The notes below the pieces were generated by a model. The model worked only from the letters and a program-made list of their open reading frames with translations. It did not search any database and was not told the origin of the DNA. From Larix kaempferi (Eukaryota; Streptophyta; Pinopsida; Pinales; Pinaceae), in the NCBI GenBank assembly GCA_027924585.1, contig BSBM01000372.1, positions 32,854,001 to 32,918,000 on the forward strand: a DNA stretch of 64,000 nt, written 5' to 3'. Positions 12,160-20,732 of this stretch are shown here, in pieces (positions within the stretch are counted from its first letter, which is position 1; every line of letters begins with the position of its first letter). A program made the position numbers and the translations under genes.

Positions 12160-12680
12160 ACCAAACTGTAGCATCCCAGGCTATTACGAGCACACAGCTC
12201 TACCTGCCGGATCTCCCAGGAGCACATTACATGTGACCCCATCACAAAACCTGGTTGTAGCATCCCAGGCTATTACGAGCACACAAATCTACCTGTCGAA
12301 TCTCCTAGGAGCACATTACATGTGATCTCAACACAAAACCTGGCTGTAGCATCCTAGGATGTTACGAGAACTCAGCTCTACCCGTCGGATCTCCCAGGAG
12401 CATATTACATGTGGTCATGGCAAAACCTGGCTGTAGCATCCCAGGCTGTTACGAGCACTCAGCTCTACCTATCAGATCTCCTAGGAGCACATTACATGCC
12501 ATAGGACAAAAAATCGAAAGAGCATCCCAGGTTGTTACGAGCACATAGCTCTACCTGTCGGATCTCGCAGGGCTGGATTATATGTCCTCCCAAAGCAAAA
12601 CCTTGAAAGAGCATTTTCTAGATATGCCAGGGCCACATTACATGCCATAGGAAAAAACTCAAAAGACTATCTGCAAACCT
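12160..12680 (-). repeat. ~88 bp tandem repeats in element B 3' region
   Basis: GTAGCATCC(C/T)AGG starts at 12168, 12257, 12346 and 12433, with a degenerate unit near 12519, so the period is 86-89 bp. Each unit ends with a GGATCTCCCAGGAGCACATTACATG-like tail. No coding frame spans it. Related units occur in the 3' region of element C (about 39118-39533). Confidence 0.85.
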
Positions 12681-12699
12681 CCCACGGGTGGATTATATG

Positions 12700-13090
12700 A
12701 TTATCTACACAACCTATCCACGACCATAGAGTATCATCCTGATACTCTCCATACATCATCCTAATGTACATCAACACATGATCATCCTAATCATCATCAT
12801 AGCATCATCTTGATGCATATCATCTGGAGCAACATCCTGAATCTCGTCATCCATGATCATCCTAATCATATAGTGCATCCACCTGATGCATACCTGATAC
12901 ATATCATACATGATCTACCTGATCATACAATGTATCCACCTGATACATACATAAATAAATGATCCATCTGATCATAACAAGCATCCAACATGATGCATAT
13001 ACATATACATGATCCAACTGATCATACCAAGCATCCAACATGATGCATATATAGAGTAGTAACTGGAGCATCGTCCTGATGCTCATCATC
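12700..13090 (-). repeat. GATCA-rich short repeats in element B 3' region
   Basis: Degenerate units of about 55-65 bp, built from TGATCATCCTGATCAT, GCATCATGTTGGATG and ATACATATACATGATCC. The copy 2 duplication boundary (~12886) lies within this array. The short ORF seen here only reflects the repeat. Confidence 0.75.
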
Positions 13091-13164
13091 CAACGCTTAC
13101 ATCCATAGCCATGTGAAGGATCCTCCTCTCACCATGCTTGGAATGGCTTCAGCAAATGTGTCCA

Positions 13165-13640
13165 TCACTTCTTCCTCGAAGTGTCATCAATCTGAAGAAC
13201 ACCAAGCCTCTCTTTGAAGTACTTGTACTTCACTCTGGCTAGTGGTTTCATCAGCACATCTGCAACCTGCTCATCTGTTGCAACATACAGGAGCTTCACT
13301 GCTCCTCTCTACACCATATCCCTGATATAGTGATATTTGATCTCGATGTGCTTTGACCTGTCATGGAACACCGGGTTCTCAGACATCTCCACATAGCACT
13401 GGTTGTCACAAAAGATACCAGTATTCTCCAACAGGAGATCAAATAACTCAGACAGTAGCTTCTGAAGCCATACTGCCTCACAACTAGCCGAACAAGCTGC
13501 AACATATTCTGCTTCGGTTGTACTCAGTGCTACGCAAGACTGCTTCCTACTAAACCAAGAGATCACACCTGATCCCATACTGAAGCAACACCCAGATGTG
13601 ATCTTCCCATATGCAGCACTGCCTGCCCAATCTGAATCAA
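13165..13640 (-). pseudogene. pol: Element B RNase H and pol C-terminus
   Basis: This is the copia RNase H, which degrades the RNA strand during cDNA synthesis. Visible motifs are GVISWFSRKQSCVALSTTEA, then EYVAACSASCEAVW, FCDNQCYVEMS and KHIEIKYHYIRDMV, the typical copia C-terminal order. A stop after RDMV (13309) and one before the domain near 13648 interrupt it. Past the stop the frame continues to DDTSRKK, ending at 13165. Confidence 0.88.
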
Positions 13641-14700
13641 CATAACCCTACAGGTTAAAATTTTGATTCACATCATACTTGAGCCCATAATCAACGATAC
13701 CCTTCAGGTACCTCAGAATATGCTTTATAGCAACCAGGTGAACACTCCTTGGATCTGTCAGGAACTGGCTCAATGTGTTCACCGCAAAGCAAATATCTGG
13801 TCTCGTGTTCGTCAGGTACATCAAGAACCCAATCATCTGACGATACATAGTGACATCAATCGGCTCAGATGAAGCATCACACATAAGCTTTAGGTTTGAT
13901 TCCATAGGTGTGGCCATGGCCTTGCAGTCCATCATCTCGGACCTCTTCAGGATCTCTACTGCATACTTCTCTTGTCCAAGGAAGATCCCATCTGCACTTT
14001 GCCACACCTCCATGCCTAGAAAATAGTGCATCATCCCCAAGTCCTTCATCTCGAACTCAGCAACAAGCTTCCACTTGGTATCAGCAATCAAACTATCTTC
14101 TCCTATAACAAACAGGTCATCCACATACAGAATTAGTATCACAGGATTTCCTTCCGCAACCTTGTAGTAAAGGTTGGAATCTGCTTTACTCTTAGTAAAG
14201 CCCAAATTGGATAGAAAATTGTCCATCCTACCATACCAAGTCCTAGGAGCTTGCTTCAAGCCATACAAGGCTTTCTTCAGTCTGCACACATATGACTCCC
14301 TATCATGTGTCTCAAAACCAAGTGGCTGCTCCACATACACTTCTCGACTACACCATTCAAGAAAGCTGTCTTGACATCCATTTGGTGTATCTTCCATTTC
14401 ATCACTGCAGCCAGAGCAAGTACTGTTCTAATGGAAGTGTATCTGGCCACAGAAGCAAAAGTATCTTCATAATCAATCCCTTCTTTCTGAGAGAAGCCAC
14501 GAGCTACAAATCTTGCTTTATATTTCTCTATGATGCCATCTGCAACATGCTTGATCTTGTATATCCATTTGGAAGTCACAACAAACTTCCCTTCAGGTCT
14601 TGGGACTACATCCCAAACATCATTCTTCATGATCGACCATGGAATCCTTCCATTCTTTCTTTTCTGATACCTCTTCATAACTGGAAGGTTCTTTGTTCAT
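13641..14700 (-). pseudogene. pol: Element B reverse transcriptase
   Basis: Copia-type RT. The N-terminal half (14678 downward) shows NDVWDVVPRPEGKFVVTSKW, then KARFVARGFSQKEGIDYEDT and MDVKTAFLNG. The C-terminal half shows ALYGLKQAPRTWYGRM, the catalytic YVDD (in LILYVDDLFVIG, near 14105) and LMYLTNTRPDICFAVNTLSQF. The halves are in different frames. Compared with the homologous site in element C (28930-28950), B lacks 4 bases in the Glu codons after NGVVE, which explains the frameshift at about 14345. Confidence 0.92.
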
Positions 14701-14811
14701 AATATCACAGAGTAAAGCAACATAGCTGGTATGTGATCTAGTTCTCTTCTTTGCTCTGTGTTCTTCTTCTGGAATGCCATATCTTTTTGCATCTTCGATG
14801 AGCTCTCTAGC

Positions 14812-15066
14812 CTATGCAGGTTTCCTCTTGTGAGAATTATTCTCACGGGGTGGATCTACAGGTATTTGTGGATCTTCAACTTCACGATCTGCTTCTGGAA
14901 TTGATTCAGTCATGGTAGTGTCTTGAAATCTGTTTTCCTTTGGTTCTTCATGATCTTCAACAAGTGTCTTTCTTGATTTGATGAAGGCTGAATTTTCATC
15001 AAATGTTACATCCCTGCTGACATCAATCTTCTTGAAGCCTGGAAAGTATATTTTGTAAGCTTTCAC
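14812..15066 (-). pseudogene. pol: Element B pol linker between integrase and RT
   Basis: An 84-codon open stretch beginning KAYKIYFPGFKKIDVSRDVT, typical of the end of copia integrase (sequence after IFVGYS). It is followed by an acidic linker containing DPQIPVDPPREN. A frameshift near 15065 separates it from the upstream integrase frame, and stops after KRKPA separate it from the RT. Confidence 0.8.
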
Positions 15067-16057
15067 TGTACCCTACAAAGATGCCCTTCTTTCCTGAAGG
15101 ATCTAGCTTTGTCCTCTTTTCCTTTGGAACATGAGTGTATACTAGACAACCAAATATTCTAAGACGGTTGACTTCAGGTTTCTTACCAGAGAATACCTCT
15201 TCTGGTGTCTTGTTGTCCAATATCTTGTGAGGTGTTCTGTTCTGCACATATACAACTATCCTAGCTACTTCTGCCCATAGATGCATAAGAAGATCCTGGT
15301 CATGCAGCGTTGCGCATGCTGCTTCCATGATAGTTCTATTCTTCCTTTCTGCAACTCCATTCTGTTGTGGATTGTAGGGAGCATTCAACTCCCTCTTAAT
15401 CCATGAATCACTGCATAGCTTCTTGAAGTCACCTGAAGTGAATTCTCCGCCATTGTCTGATCTGAATGTCTTTATTTTCTTATCAGTTTGATTTTCTATC
15501 AAGGCTTTGAATTCCTTGAACTTATCAAACAATTCATCTTTGTTCTTCAAGAAATAAACCCAAGTCTTCTTGGAGAAGTCATCAATGAAAGAGACATAGT
15601 AAACATACCCACTCAGAGAACTGGATGACATTGGACCGCATACATTGGAGTGGATAATTTCCAAGATCCATTTTGATTTGCTTTCACTGCTTGGAAATTC
15701 CTTCTTTATGTTCTTTCCTTTTGCACAGCCTTTGCAAACACCTTCATGCTTGGTCTTGATTTCAGGAAGACCTTCTATAGCTTTGCTTGCAATTAGTAGT
15801 GCTCTATAGTGCACATGAGCAAGTCTTCTATGCCAAAGTTCACTTGGCTCCATGGATTCATGTACCATGGCATGTTCAGGTTGTCCCTTCAATTTATAGA
15901 ATCCTCCCTCTTGCTCTCCAATCACCACTGCATCATCTATAGTTTTACCTTTTGGCTACATAAGTACTTGGCCATCTATAAATGAAACCCTCATACCTTT
16001 TGCATCCAGTGCAGATATGGAGAGTAGATTCTTCTTGAGCCCAGGTACATATAGAAC
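15023..16057 (-). pseudogene. pol: Element B integrase
   Basis: The frame begins with the GAG-pre segment (VLYVPGLKKNLLSISALDAK, with stops at about 15957 and before 15928). The zinc-binding part has WHRRLAHVHYRAL and CKGCAKGK. The DDE core shows HSNVCGP, where HSDVCGP is usual, so the first catalytic Asp is Asn. It is followed by intact SDNGGEF and QQNGVAERKNRTIMEA. A typical copia core end, RIFGCLVYTHVPKEKRTKLD, is present. The loss of the first acidic residue, plus stops and a frameshift, means the protein could not integrate DNA. Confidence 0.9.
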
Positions 16058-17149
16058 TTATTTCATCTTCAAAGACTTCCCAGAGTCTAGATTGTAGCAG
16101 GCTTCTCCACTTCCTTTGATAGGGTATTGATAATCATCCCCAAGTTTCACCTTATGGGGTGATTCATGTTCAGATAGATTTACAAAAGATTCTTTAAACC
16201 CAGTCATGTGTTTAGAAGTCCTATTGTCAATTAACCAATCATTACATCCAGGAGAGATAGTACCTGTGAGAGCAGATATTAGAACATATTCATCTTCACT
16301 TGATGAATCATCACTTTCTGCTCTAGCCTTCTTCTTGGGAGGTTCATCATCCTCAGCAGCATGAGCATGATATCTCCTTTTGTTGTTCTTCTTTTTCTTG
16401 TTGAAGTTGTTTTTGTCCTTTTTGTTCTTGGGACAATTTATAGCAATGTGTCCCTTCTCATTGCAGGTGAAACATATTATCCTTTCTTTGTGGTGGTGTG
16501 GAGATTTCTTGAAGTGAGATGGCTCTCTCTTGGGCTTCCCTTTCTTGGTGTGAGCTGTGAGAGCTTGATATTCATTCCCCATATTTTCTTCTTGTGCCAC
16601 AAGCCTTGCTTCTTCTTGAGAGTATTCCTCCCGCAGTCTGCTGAAGGAGATCAACTTCCTTCTTGCAAAAATTCCTTGAATAAAGGAATCCCATGACCTA
16701 GGTAGGCCATTTAGAGTGGTCATGACAATTTCACCATTCTCCACCATTTCATCCACCGCTTCAAGTTGTTCCTTGATCTGAGATACCCTAGAAAAATAAG
16801 ATTGAATGGTTCCTCCATTTTGAAGCTTTACCCCTTTCAATTGGTTACGCAGGGTCATCTTCTGATTTATGCTCTTCCCTTCAAATAACTTGGTTAGGGA
16901 ATCAAACATCTTTTTGGGTGTCTTTAGAGATGACACATGTGGGATGAGATGGTCCTTGATAGAACTAGGAATGATCCTCTTTTCCTTGACCAACTTCTTC
17001 TTGTGGAGGGCTTTAGCCTCTTCTTCCTTTGGGACAGGGACCTCTTCCCTTACGTAAGTATCCAATTCATTTTCTTCTAGGATTAACCCAATCCTATACT
17101 TCCATGCTCGGAAGTTATCAGCCCCTTCAAGCTTGGTGTGGTGAGACAT
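16058..17149 (-). CDS. gag: Element B gag with N-terminal part of protease
   Basis: A 363-codon open frame, the longest intact one in B. The start MSHHTKLEGADNFRAWKYRI at 17149 is the classic copia Gag N-terminus. Later segments are LFEGKSINQKMTLRNQLKGV (about residue 90) and a CCHC knuckle CFTCNEKGHIAINC (about 225-240) followed by a Lys-rich stretch. At the end, protease DWLIDNRTSKHMTG is seen where LIDSGAS is normal, so the protease active site is lost (D-N-R for D-S-G). A stop ends the frame after SLKMK. The context is a nested, inactive transposon, so expression is doubtful. Confidence 0.88.
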   Translation of the reverse strand: MSHHTKLEGADNFRAWKYRIGLILEENELDTYVREEVPVPKEEEAKALHKKKLVKEKRIIPSSIKDHLIPHVSSLKTPKKMFDSLTKLFEGKSINQKMTLRNQLKGVKLQNGGTIQSYFSRVSQIKEQLEAVDEMVENGEIVMTTLNGLPRSWDSFIQGIFARRKLISFSRLREEYSQEEARLVAQEENMGNEYQALTAHTKKGKPKREPSHFKKSPHHHKERIICFTCNEKGHIAINCPKNKKDKNNFNKKKKNNKRRYHAHAAEDDEPPKKKARAESDDSSSEDEYVLISALTGTISPGCNDWLIDNRTSKHMTGFKESFVNLSEHESPHKVKLGDDYQYPIKGSGEACYNLDSGKSLKMK

Positions 17150-17711
17150 CTATAAAGAGTACTTCAAATGGAAATAGAAAATATATAGGTCTTACCACTT
17201 GATTTGCTGAAAACTGGATTTGGTCCCGGATTAGGGTTTGTCAGAGAAACCCTAAAAATTCAAAATGTGAATTTCAAAATTCTGGAAGGATAGAAATATG
17301 CGCCTTGATGAGATGATCAGCCTAGTATATTCAGAATTTGAAAACTACAAATATTCACCCTTTAGAAATGCTTTTCAATCTCCCGGATTCACTAGGGAGG
17401 ACCCTGAATTAGGGTTTGAGTTTCCCGGAGCTTCACCCAACCGAAAATCTCCATCCAAAGCTCTAAACTTCGATTTTCCAAGGAGCTTCCAGCTATGTCT
17501 CCATATTTCAGAAATTCCTATTTTTTGAGGAAACCCTAATTTTTAGGGCCAAAACTAAATGTGCTCAGAATTGAATTCTGATTGGACAGATAGATTCACT
17601 CCTATGAGTAGAGTCAATCTACCTTACTGCTTTCCCAAAATATGTGGAGAGAAACCCAATAAACAAGAAACCCTAGTTTCCGCCACTGCATAATGTCTTC
17701 TTCTTAGGGAA
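17150..17711 (-). other. Element B untranslated leader
   Basis: 562 bases between primer-binding site and gag with no convincing frame. A related sequence, in the opposite orientation, forms the leader of element C at about 26460-26980 (shared GGGTCCTCCCTAGTGAATCC-like text). Confidence 0.75.
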
Positions 17712-17723
17712 GCTCTGATACCA
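17712..17723 (-). other. Element B primer-binding site
   Basis: On the minus strand TGGTATCAGAGC directly follows the 5' LTR. It is a perfect plant initiator-Met tRNA primer site. Confidence 0.95.
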
Positions 17724-18305
17724 TGTTAATTTTTTAGCATTAATTCAATATACTCTAGGATCTTTACTGAGAGAATAACATGTACAGCATATCAAGTATA
17801 ACAATGCATATCAATCACACCAAGAAATCACATGAGACAATATACACACAGAGTTTCACTGGGGAAAACCATAAAGGTGAAAAAACCCACAACTTCCTCA
17901 GAGATAGAAAGAGAAATGATACAACCAAAGTCCAACCAAAGTACAGAGTCAGTCTTCTACTAGCAGCTCCTCCTCCTCCTCAACTAGTGTGGCACTTTCC
18001 GAGTGATGTACAAGTGAATAATGAGATGATCAAATAGAGAGATCCCGCTCTCTATTTATACTTGTTCTGAGCAGCCTAATAAACCTATGGGGTTGACTTG
18101 TCTAACTCAGCCTAATAACCCCAGGTTACATAATCCAGGCCGACCCCTCTACTAGGTGGTCTAATAACCCATCAGCAAGTTACACCACTTGCGACACTTG
18201 TCAATACAAATGACGACACTTCCGTATAGAGGAATAATACATCTCTATAGGAGTACAATAAAATACATAGATGAAATACATTCCGAAGTTACATATACAT
18301 CAACA
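17724..18305 (-). mobile_element. Element B 5' LTR (582 bp)
   Basis: The minus strand starts TGTTGATGTATATG and ends GCTAAAAAATTAACA. A TATA box (TATAAATA on the minus strand, about 18054-18061) is followed by GAGAGCGGGATC. The right-hand target site CAAGG is at 18306-18310. Confidence 0.95.
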
Positions 18306-18680
18306 CAAGGGTGAAATGACACTCCTTCTGGGATTGCTCGAACCCTTTCCCATCCCTACACAGATTTGGACAGCGATTTCTATGGTGGTACAATACCACA
18401 TCTAAAATGACACCATATGAAGAAATCTATGGACAGGCACCGCCAGTCCTTCTTCTATACACCCTTAGCAGTTCCCCAGTCCAGGAAATTGACTTGGCTC
18501 TTCGAAACCGTGATCATATTCTTCTCATTTTGGCAGGACAATCTTCACATGGCAAGAATTCGAATGAAACAACAAGTCGATCAACACCGTTCTGAGCGCA
18601 CTTTTCAAGCAAGCGATATGGTTCTTCTTCGTCTCCATCCTTCCAAACAATCCTTCCTGAAACTTAAAAGGCACTAGCTT
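18306..18680 (+). pseudogene. pol: Element A integrase remnant after element B
   Basis: Reading on from the CAAGG site, the frame gives FPIPTQIWTAISM, a typical start of the gypsy integrase core. It jumps at once to LWWYNTTSKMTPYEEIYGQA, which belongs near the end of the core. Roughly 130-150 residues holding the three catalytic acids are therefore missing. C-terminal text follows in two frames (SSPVQEIDLALRNRDHILL, then ARIRMKQQVDQHRSERTF and ASDMVLLRLHPSKQS) with a frameshift near 18520. The remaining bases up to 18810 hold no clear gene. Confidence 0.85.
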
Positions 18681-18810
18681 CTCTCTCAATCTATCACAGA
18701 GGTATTAATTCAGTGGAACAGAATGCAACCTGAGGATTCTACAGGGGAACCACTCCTTTAGATTCCGCATCAATTTCCACATCTAAAGCTTTGAGGACAA
18801 AGATTTTTCT

Positions 18811-18823
18811 AAGGGAGAGGGGA
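18811..18823 (+). other. Element A polypurine tract
   Basis: AAGGGAGAGGGGA abuts the 3' LTR. It is preceded by TTGAGGACAAAGATTTTTC, a common 3' end of plant gypsy elements. Element D ends in a similar way. Confidence 0.9.
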
Positions 18824-19198
18824 TGTTAGGAACCTATGTCAACCCTTGTCTTTACGTTGTTAGTATATTGTTGTTCGAATCATATGCTTTGTAAGTCATT
18901 CCGTAGTATTTGTTGATCCATAGTTTCTATTAGCCCATGGTATTGACCCATAGTATTGGACGCATATGCTTTGTAATTCATTCCGTAGTATTATATGTTC
19001 CATAGTATTGACCCATAGTATTGGGCATAGACTTAGTATATAAGTGTGTGTTCAGGCCAATGAAGGCACTGTGAAGTTATTTTGTATTGAGATTTCTCAA
19101 AGGAGGTTTCCCCCTCGAAGTGGCCCGTGATCAATAAAAATATTATGTGATCTGATATATCGTGTATTTCATCAATTAATTGTTGTAGGTTCTTTGCA
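18824..19198 (+). mobile_element. Element A 3' LTR (375 bp)
   Basis: TGTTAGGAACCTATG to GGTTCTTTGCA, followed by CAGAA (19199-19203). It has the same length as both 5' LTR copies. Confidence 0.95.
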
Positions 19199-19413
19199 CA
19201 GAAATGGGAGACATGAGCTTGCTAATTTCTGGAAATTGTTGCTCAATTGTTGGTGATGAAGACAGGGTGGGATTCTCTGATGATTCTTTCTTATCTTTTT
19301 CATTGCCTTTCCAAAAATCTGTTTTAGAGTTGTCATACAAAGGATCATTGCTAAAAGGTTGCAAAAATTTTATGGTAAAAAACTGCTCAATTTATGAATC
19401 AAAATTGTCATAG
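19199..19413 (-). pseudogene. Element G coding remnant right of element A
   Basis: The minus-strand frame includes DPLYDNSKTDFWKGNEKDKK and EQQFPEISKLMSPIS and continues across the A insertion into 7896 downward. A diverged copy at about 24140-24262 keeps the same words (MEQQFP, ISKIISPI) but has stops. Lys/Glu/Ser-rich, family not recognised. I infer it is the C-terminal part of the G ORF. Confidence 0.55.
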
Positions 19414-19440
19414 TTTGGATCTAATTCTTCATGGACAATG

Positions 19441-19900
19441 GATCCAAATTTCCCATGACACTACCGATCAAAATTATTTGCAAAATCAAATACCGTTGAT
19501 TGTAAAAAATCAGTATTATCATTGTAAATATTTGAACATGAATATCTAAAAAATTGCTTTTCCTCCTGAATACTAACTTCTTGAAACAAATATTGATCAA
19601 TGGGTTCTTCACATGAGGATGGATCCATAAATTTTTTGATAAGAAGTTCAATTATTGTTTCAAGAATCCAAAGTTCTCATGACACTATCGATCAGAATTA
19701 TTTGCAAAAGCAAATACTGTTTATTGTAAAAACTCAGTATTATCATTGTAAATATTTGAACATGAATATCTAAAAAATTGCTTTTCCTCGTGAATACTAA
19801 CTTCTTGAAACAAATATTGATCAATGGGTTCTTCACATGAGGATGGATCCATAAATTTTTTCATAAGAATTTCAATTATTGTTTCAAGAAAATTAGAATC
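19441..19900 (-). repeat. 225 bp in-frame tandem duplication in element G
   Basis: CATGACACTA(C/T)CGATCA begins at 19454 and again at 19679, with near-identical text between. The 225 bp period equals 75 codons. On the minus strand both units encode text such as DPSSCEEPIDQYLFQE and FFRYSCSNIYND, although the left unit now has frame damage. Confidence 0.85.
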
Positions 19901-20275
19901 AACATATTCATAAAAAATAGATAGATGATTTTGCAACTCTTCATTATCCTCATACTTAGGCTAGTCTTCCTTGATATTTAAAATAGTAAATGCATCTGAA
20001 GCAATATCACAAGCATCTACAATATTTCTACCATCATTCGTATCATTAAGGCAATCAATGAAATCTTCTTCCAATACCATAGAACTAGAGAAGGATTCAT
20101 ATGATTCTTCCTCTATTTCTTCAACAAAAACACCTCTTACAGCCTTACAATCAGAAGGACAACCTATTGCATGTTGAGCATACATTTGAAATTCCTCACA
20201 ACAATTTTCAAAAAGTAGATCAGCTTGATATAAATTTTTGCAATGATGATGAAATGGTGCATGAAATACTTGCAA
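19901..20275 (-). pseudogene. Element G post-gag acidic region
   Basis: The minus-strand frame from 20275 to 19961 has 104 codons. It starts with the last part of a gypsy capsid (FHAPFHHHCKNLYQADLLFE, NCCEEFQ) and then turns acidic (EEIEEESYESFSSSMVLEED). After one stop at 19961 the same frame reads on into the 75-codon repeat (PKYEDNEELQNHLSIFYEYV). No zinc knuckle, protease or RT follows, so G looks non-autonomous. The function of the acidic extension is unknown. Confidence 0.65.
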
Positions 20276-20564
20276 TGAAGAAATTCTAGAAGGAGGTAGA
20301 GATGTATACCACTCACAAGCAGCTCTCTAGTGAAAACATAAATAACTTCATCAACACATCCTCATGCTAAATGTTCATCACATGCATATGTTCATGAAAT
20401 TCAAACAAGTGCTCTGTAGGATTATCCTCTTTACATGATTTGAATTTGGGAAGCCAACCTTTCCATTCATCTATAAGACGAACTACATTTGGATAACCAG
20501 GAACAACTGATAAATAAAAAGGTGCAAACCTCCAAGCTAAGATAGCATCCATTTCCCTTATCAT
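20276..20564 (-). pseudogene. gag: Element G gag, capsid fragment
   Basis: The frame starting at 20564 (MIREMDAILAWRFAPFY) reaches LPKFKSCKEDNPTEHLFEFH, a plant gypsy capsid signature. After one stop it continues HEDVLMKLFMFSLE and, with a frame shift, CEWYTSLPPSRISSLQVFH. This is the usual capsid motif order (HEDV...WY.SLPP.SI.S...FH). At least one stop and one frameshift block it. It lies about 140 bases downstream of the primer-binding site, as expected for gag. Confidence 0.82.
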
Positions 20565-20707
20565 TCTGGATCGGTGGAGTCACCAATGGATTCTTCGACC
20601 ATGGAGCCTCCTGTTGAAATATTACAGTCACAAATGTGTCTAAATCCTATTCACCATTAAGAGATAGATCTAATCATTATCGTTATCCCAAGGAATATCT
20701 TCAATTT

Positions 20708-20727
20708 CGTCCCCAACAACGGTTCCA
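20708..20727 (-). other. Element G primer-binding site, degenerate
   Basis: The minus strand shows TGGAACCGTTGTTGGGGACG five bases after the LTR end. It is close to TGGCGCCGTTGCCGGGGACG, a common primer site of plant Ty3/gypsy elements. It fixes the orientation of the neighbouring LTR. Confidence 0.75.
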
Positions 20728-20732
20728 AAAGA

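Larger units (their letters stand above)
6210..12886. repeat. Tandem duplication, copy 2
   Basis: This is the second copy of the ~6.68 kb unit. Its left end (6210) lies inside a G-family LTR and its right end (~12886) lies inside the element B 3' repeat region. After 12886 the B sequence continues normally into pol, so copy 2 is the one still joined to the rest of A and B. The join shows no extended homology between the two breakpoints. Confidence 0.9.
11332..18305 (-). mobile_element. Element B: full-length but decayed Ty1/copia retrotransposon
   Basis: 6974 bp on the minus strand, flanked by CAAGG at 11327-11331 and 18306-18310. The order in element sense is LTR, Met-tRNA primer site, gag-protease, integrase, RT, RNase H, repeat-rich 3' region, purine tract, LTR. 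This is the canonical copia order, with integrase before RT. The two LTRs differ by roughly 3-4 percent by eye. Confidence 0.95.
7897..19198 (+). mobile_element. Element A: deleted Ty3/gypsy retrotransposon carrying element B
   Basis: The full span runs from the copy 2 5' LTR to the 3' LTR, with CAGAA on both sides. Without the 6974 bp element B the element is about 4.3 kb. The order is LTR, Met-tRNA primer site, leader with 36 bp repeats, gag, protease, RNase H, integrase ends, purine tract, LTR. The RT and the integrase DDE core are both deleted, so any mobility would have needed enzymes supplied in trans. RNase H and integrase remnants look chromovirus-like. Confidence 0.9.

Noticed and set aside
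12160-12680. Regular ~88 bp repeats as a possible CRISPR-like array
   Set aside because: There are no constant short repeats with unique spacers. The whole unit is repeated, and the context is a plant copia 3' region.
1212-19198. Treating copy 1 5' LTR (1212) to 19198 as one intact element because both are flanked by CAGAA
   Set aside because: The CAGAA at 1207 is a duplicate made by the tandem duplication. The contiguous element starts at 7897.
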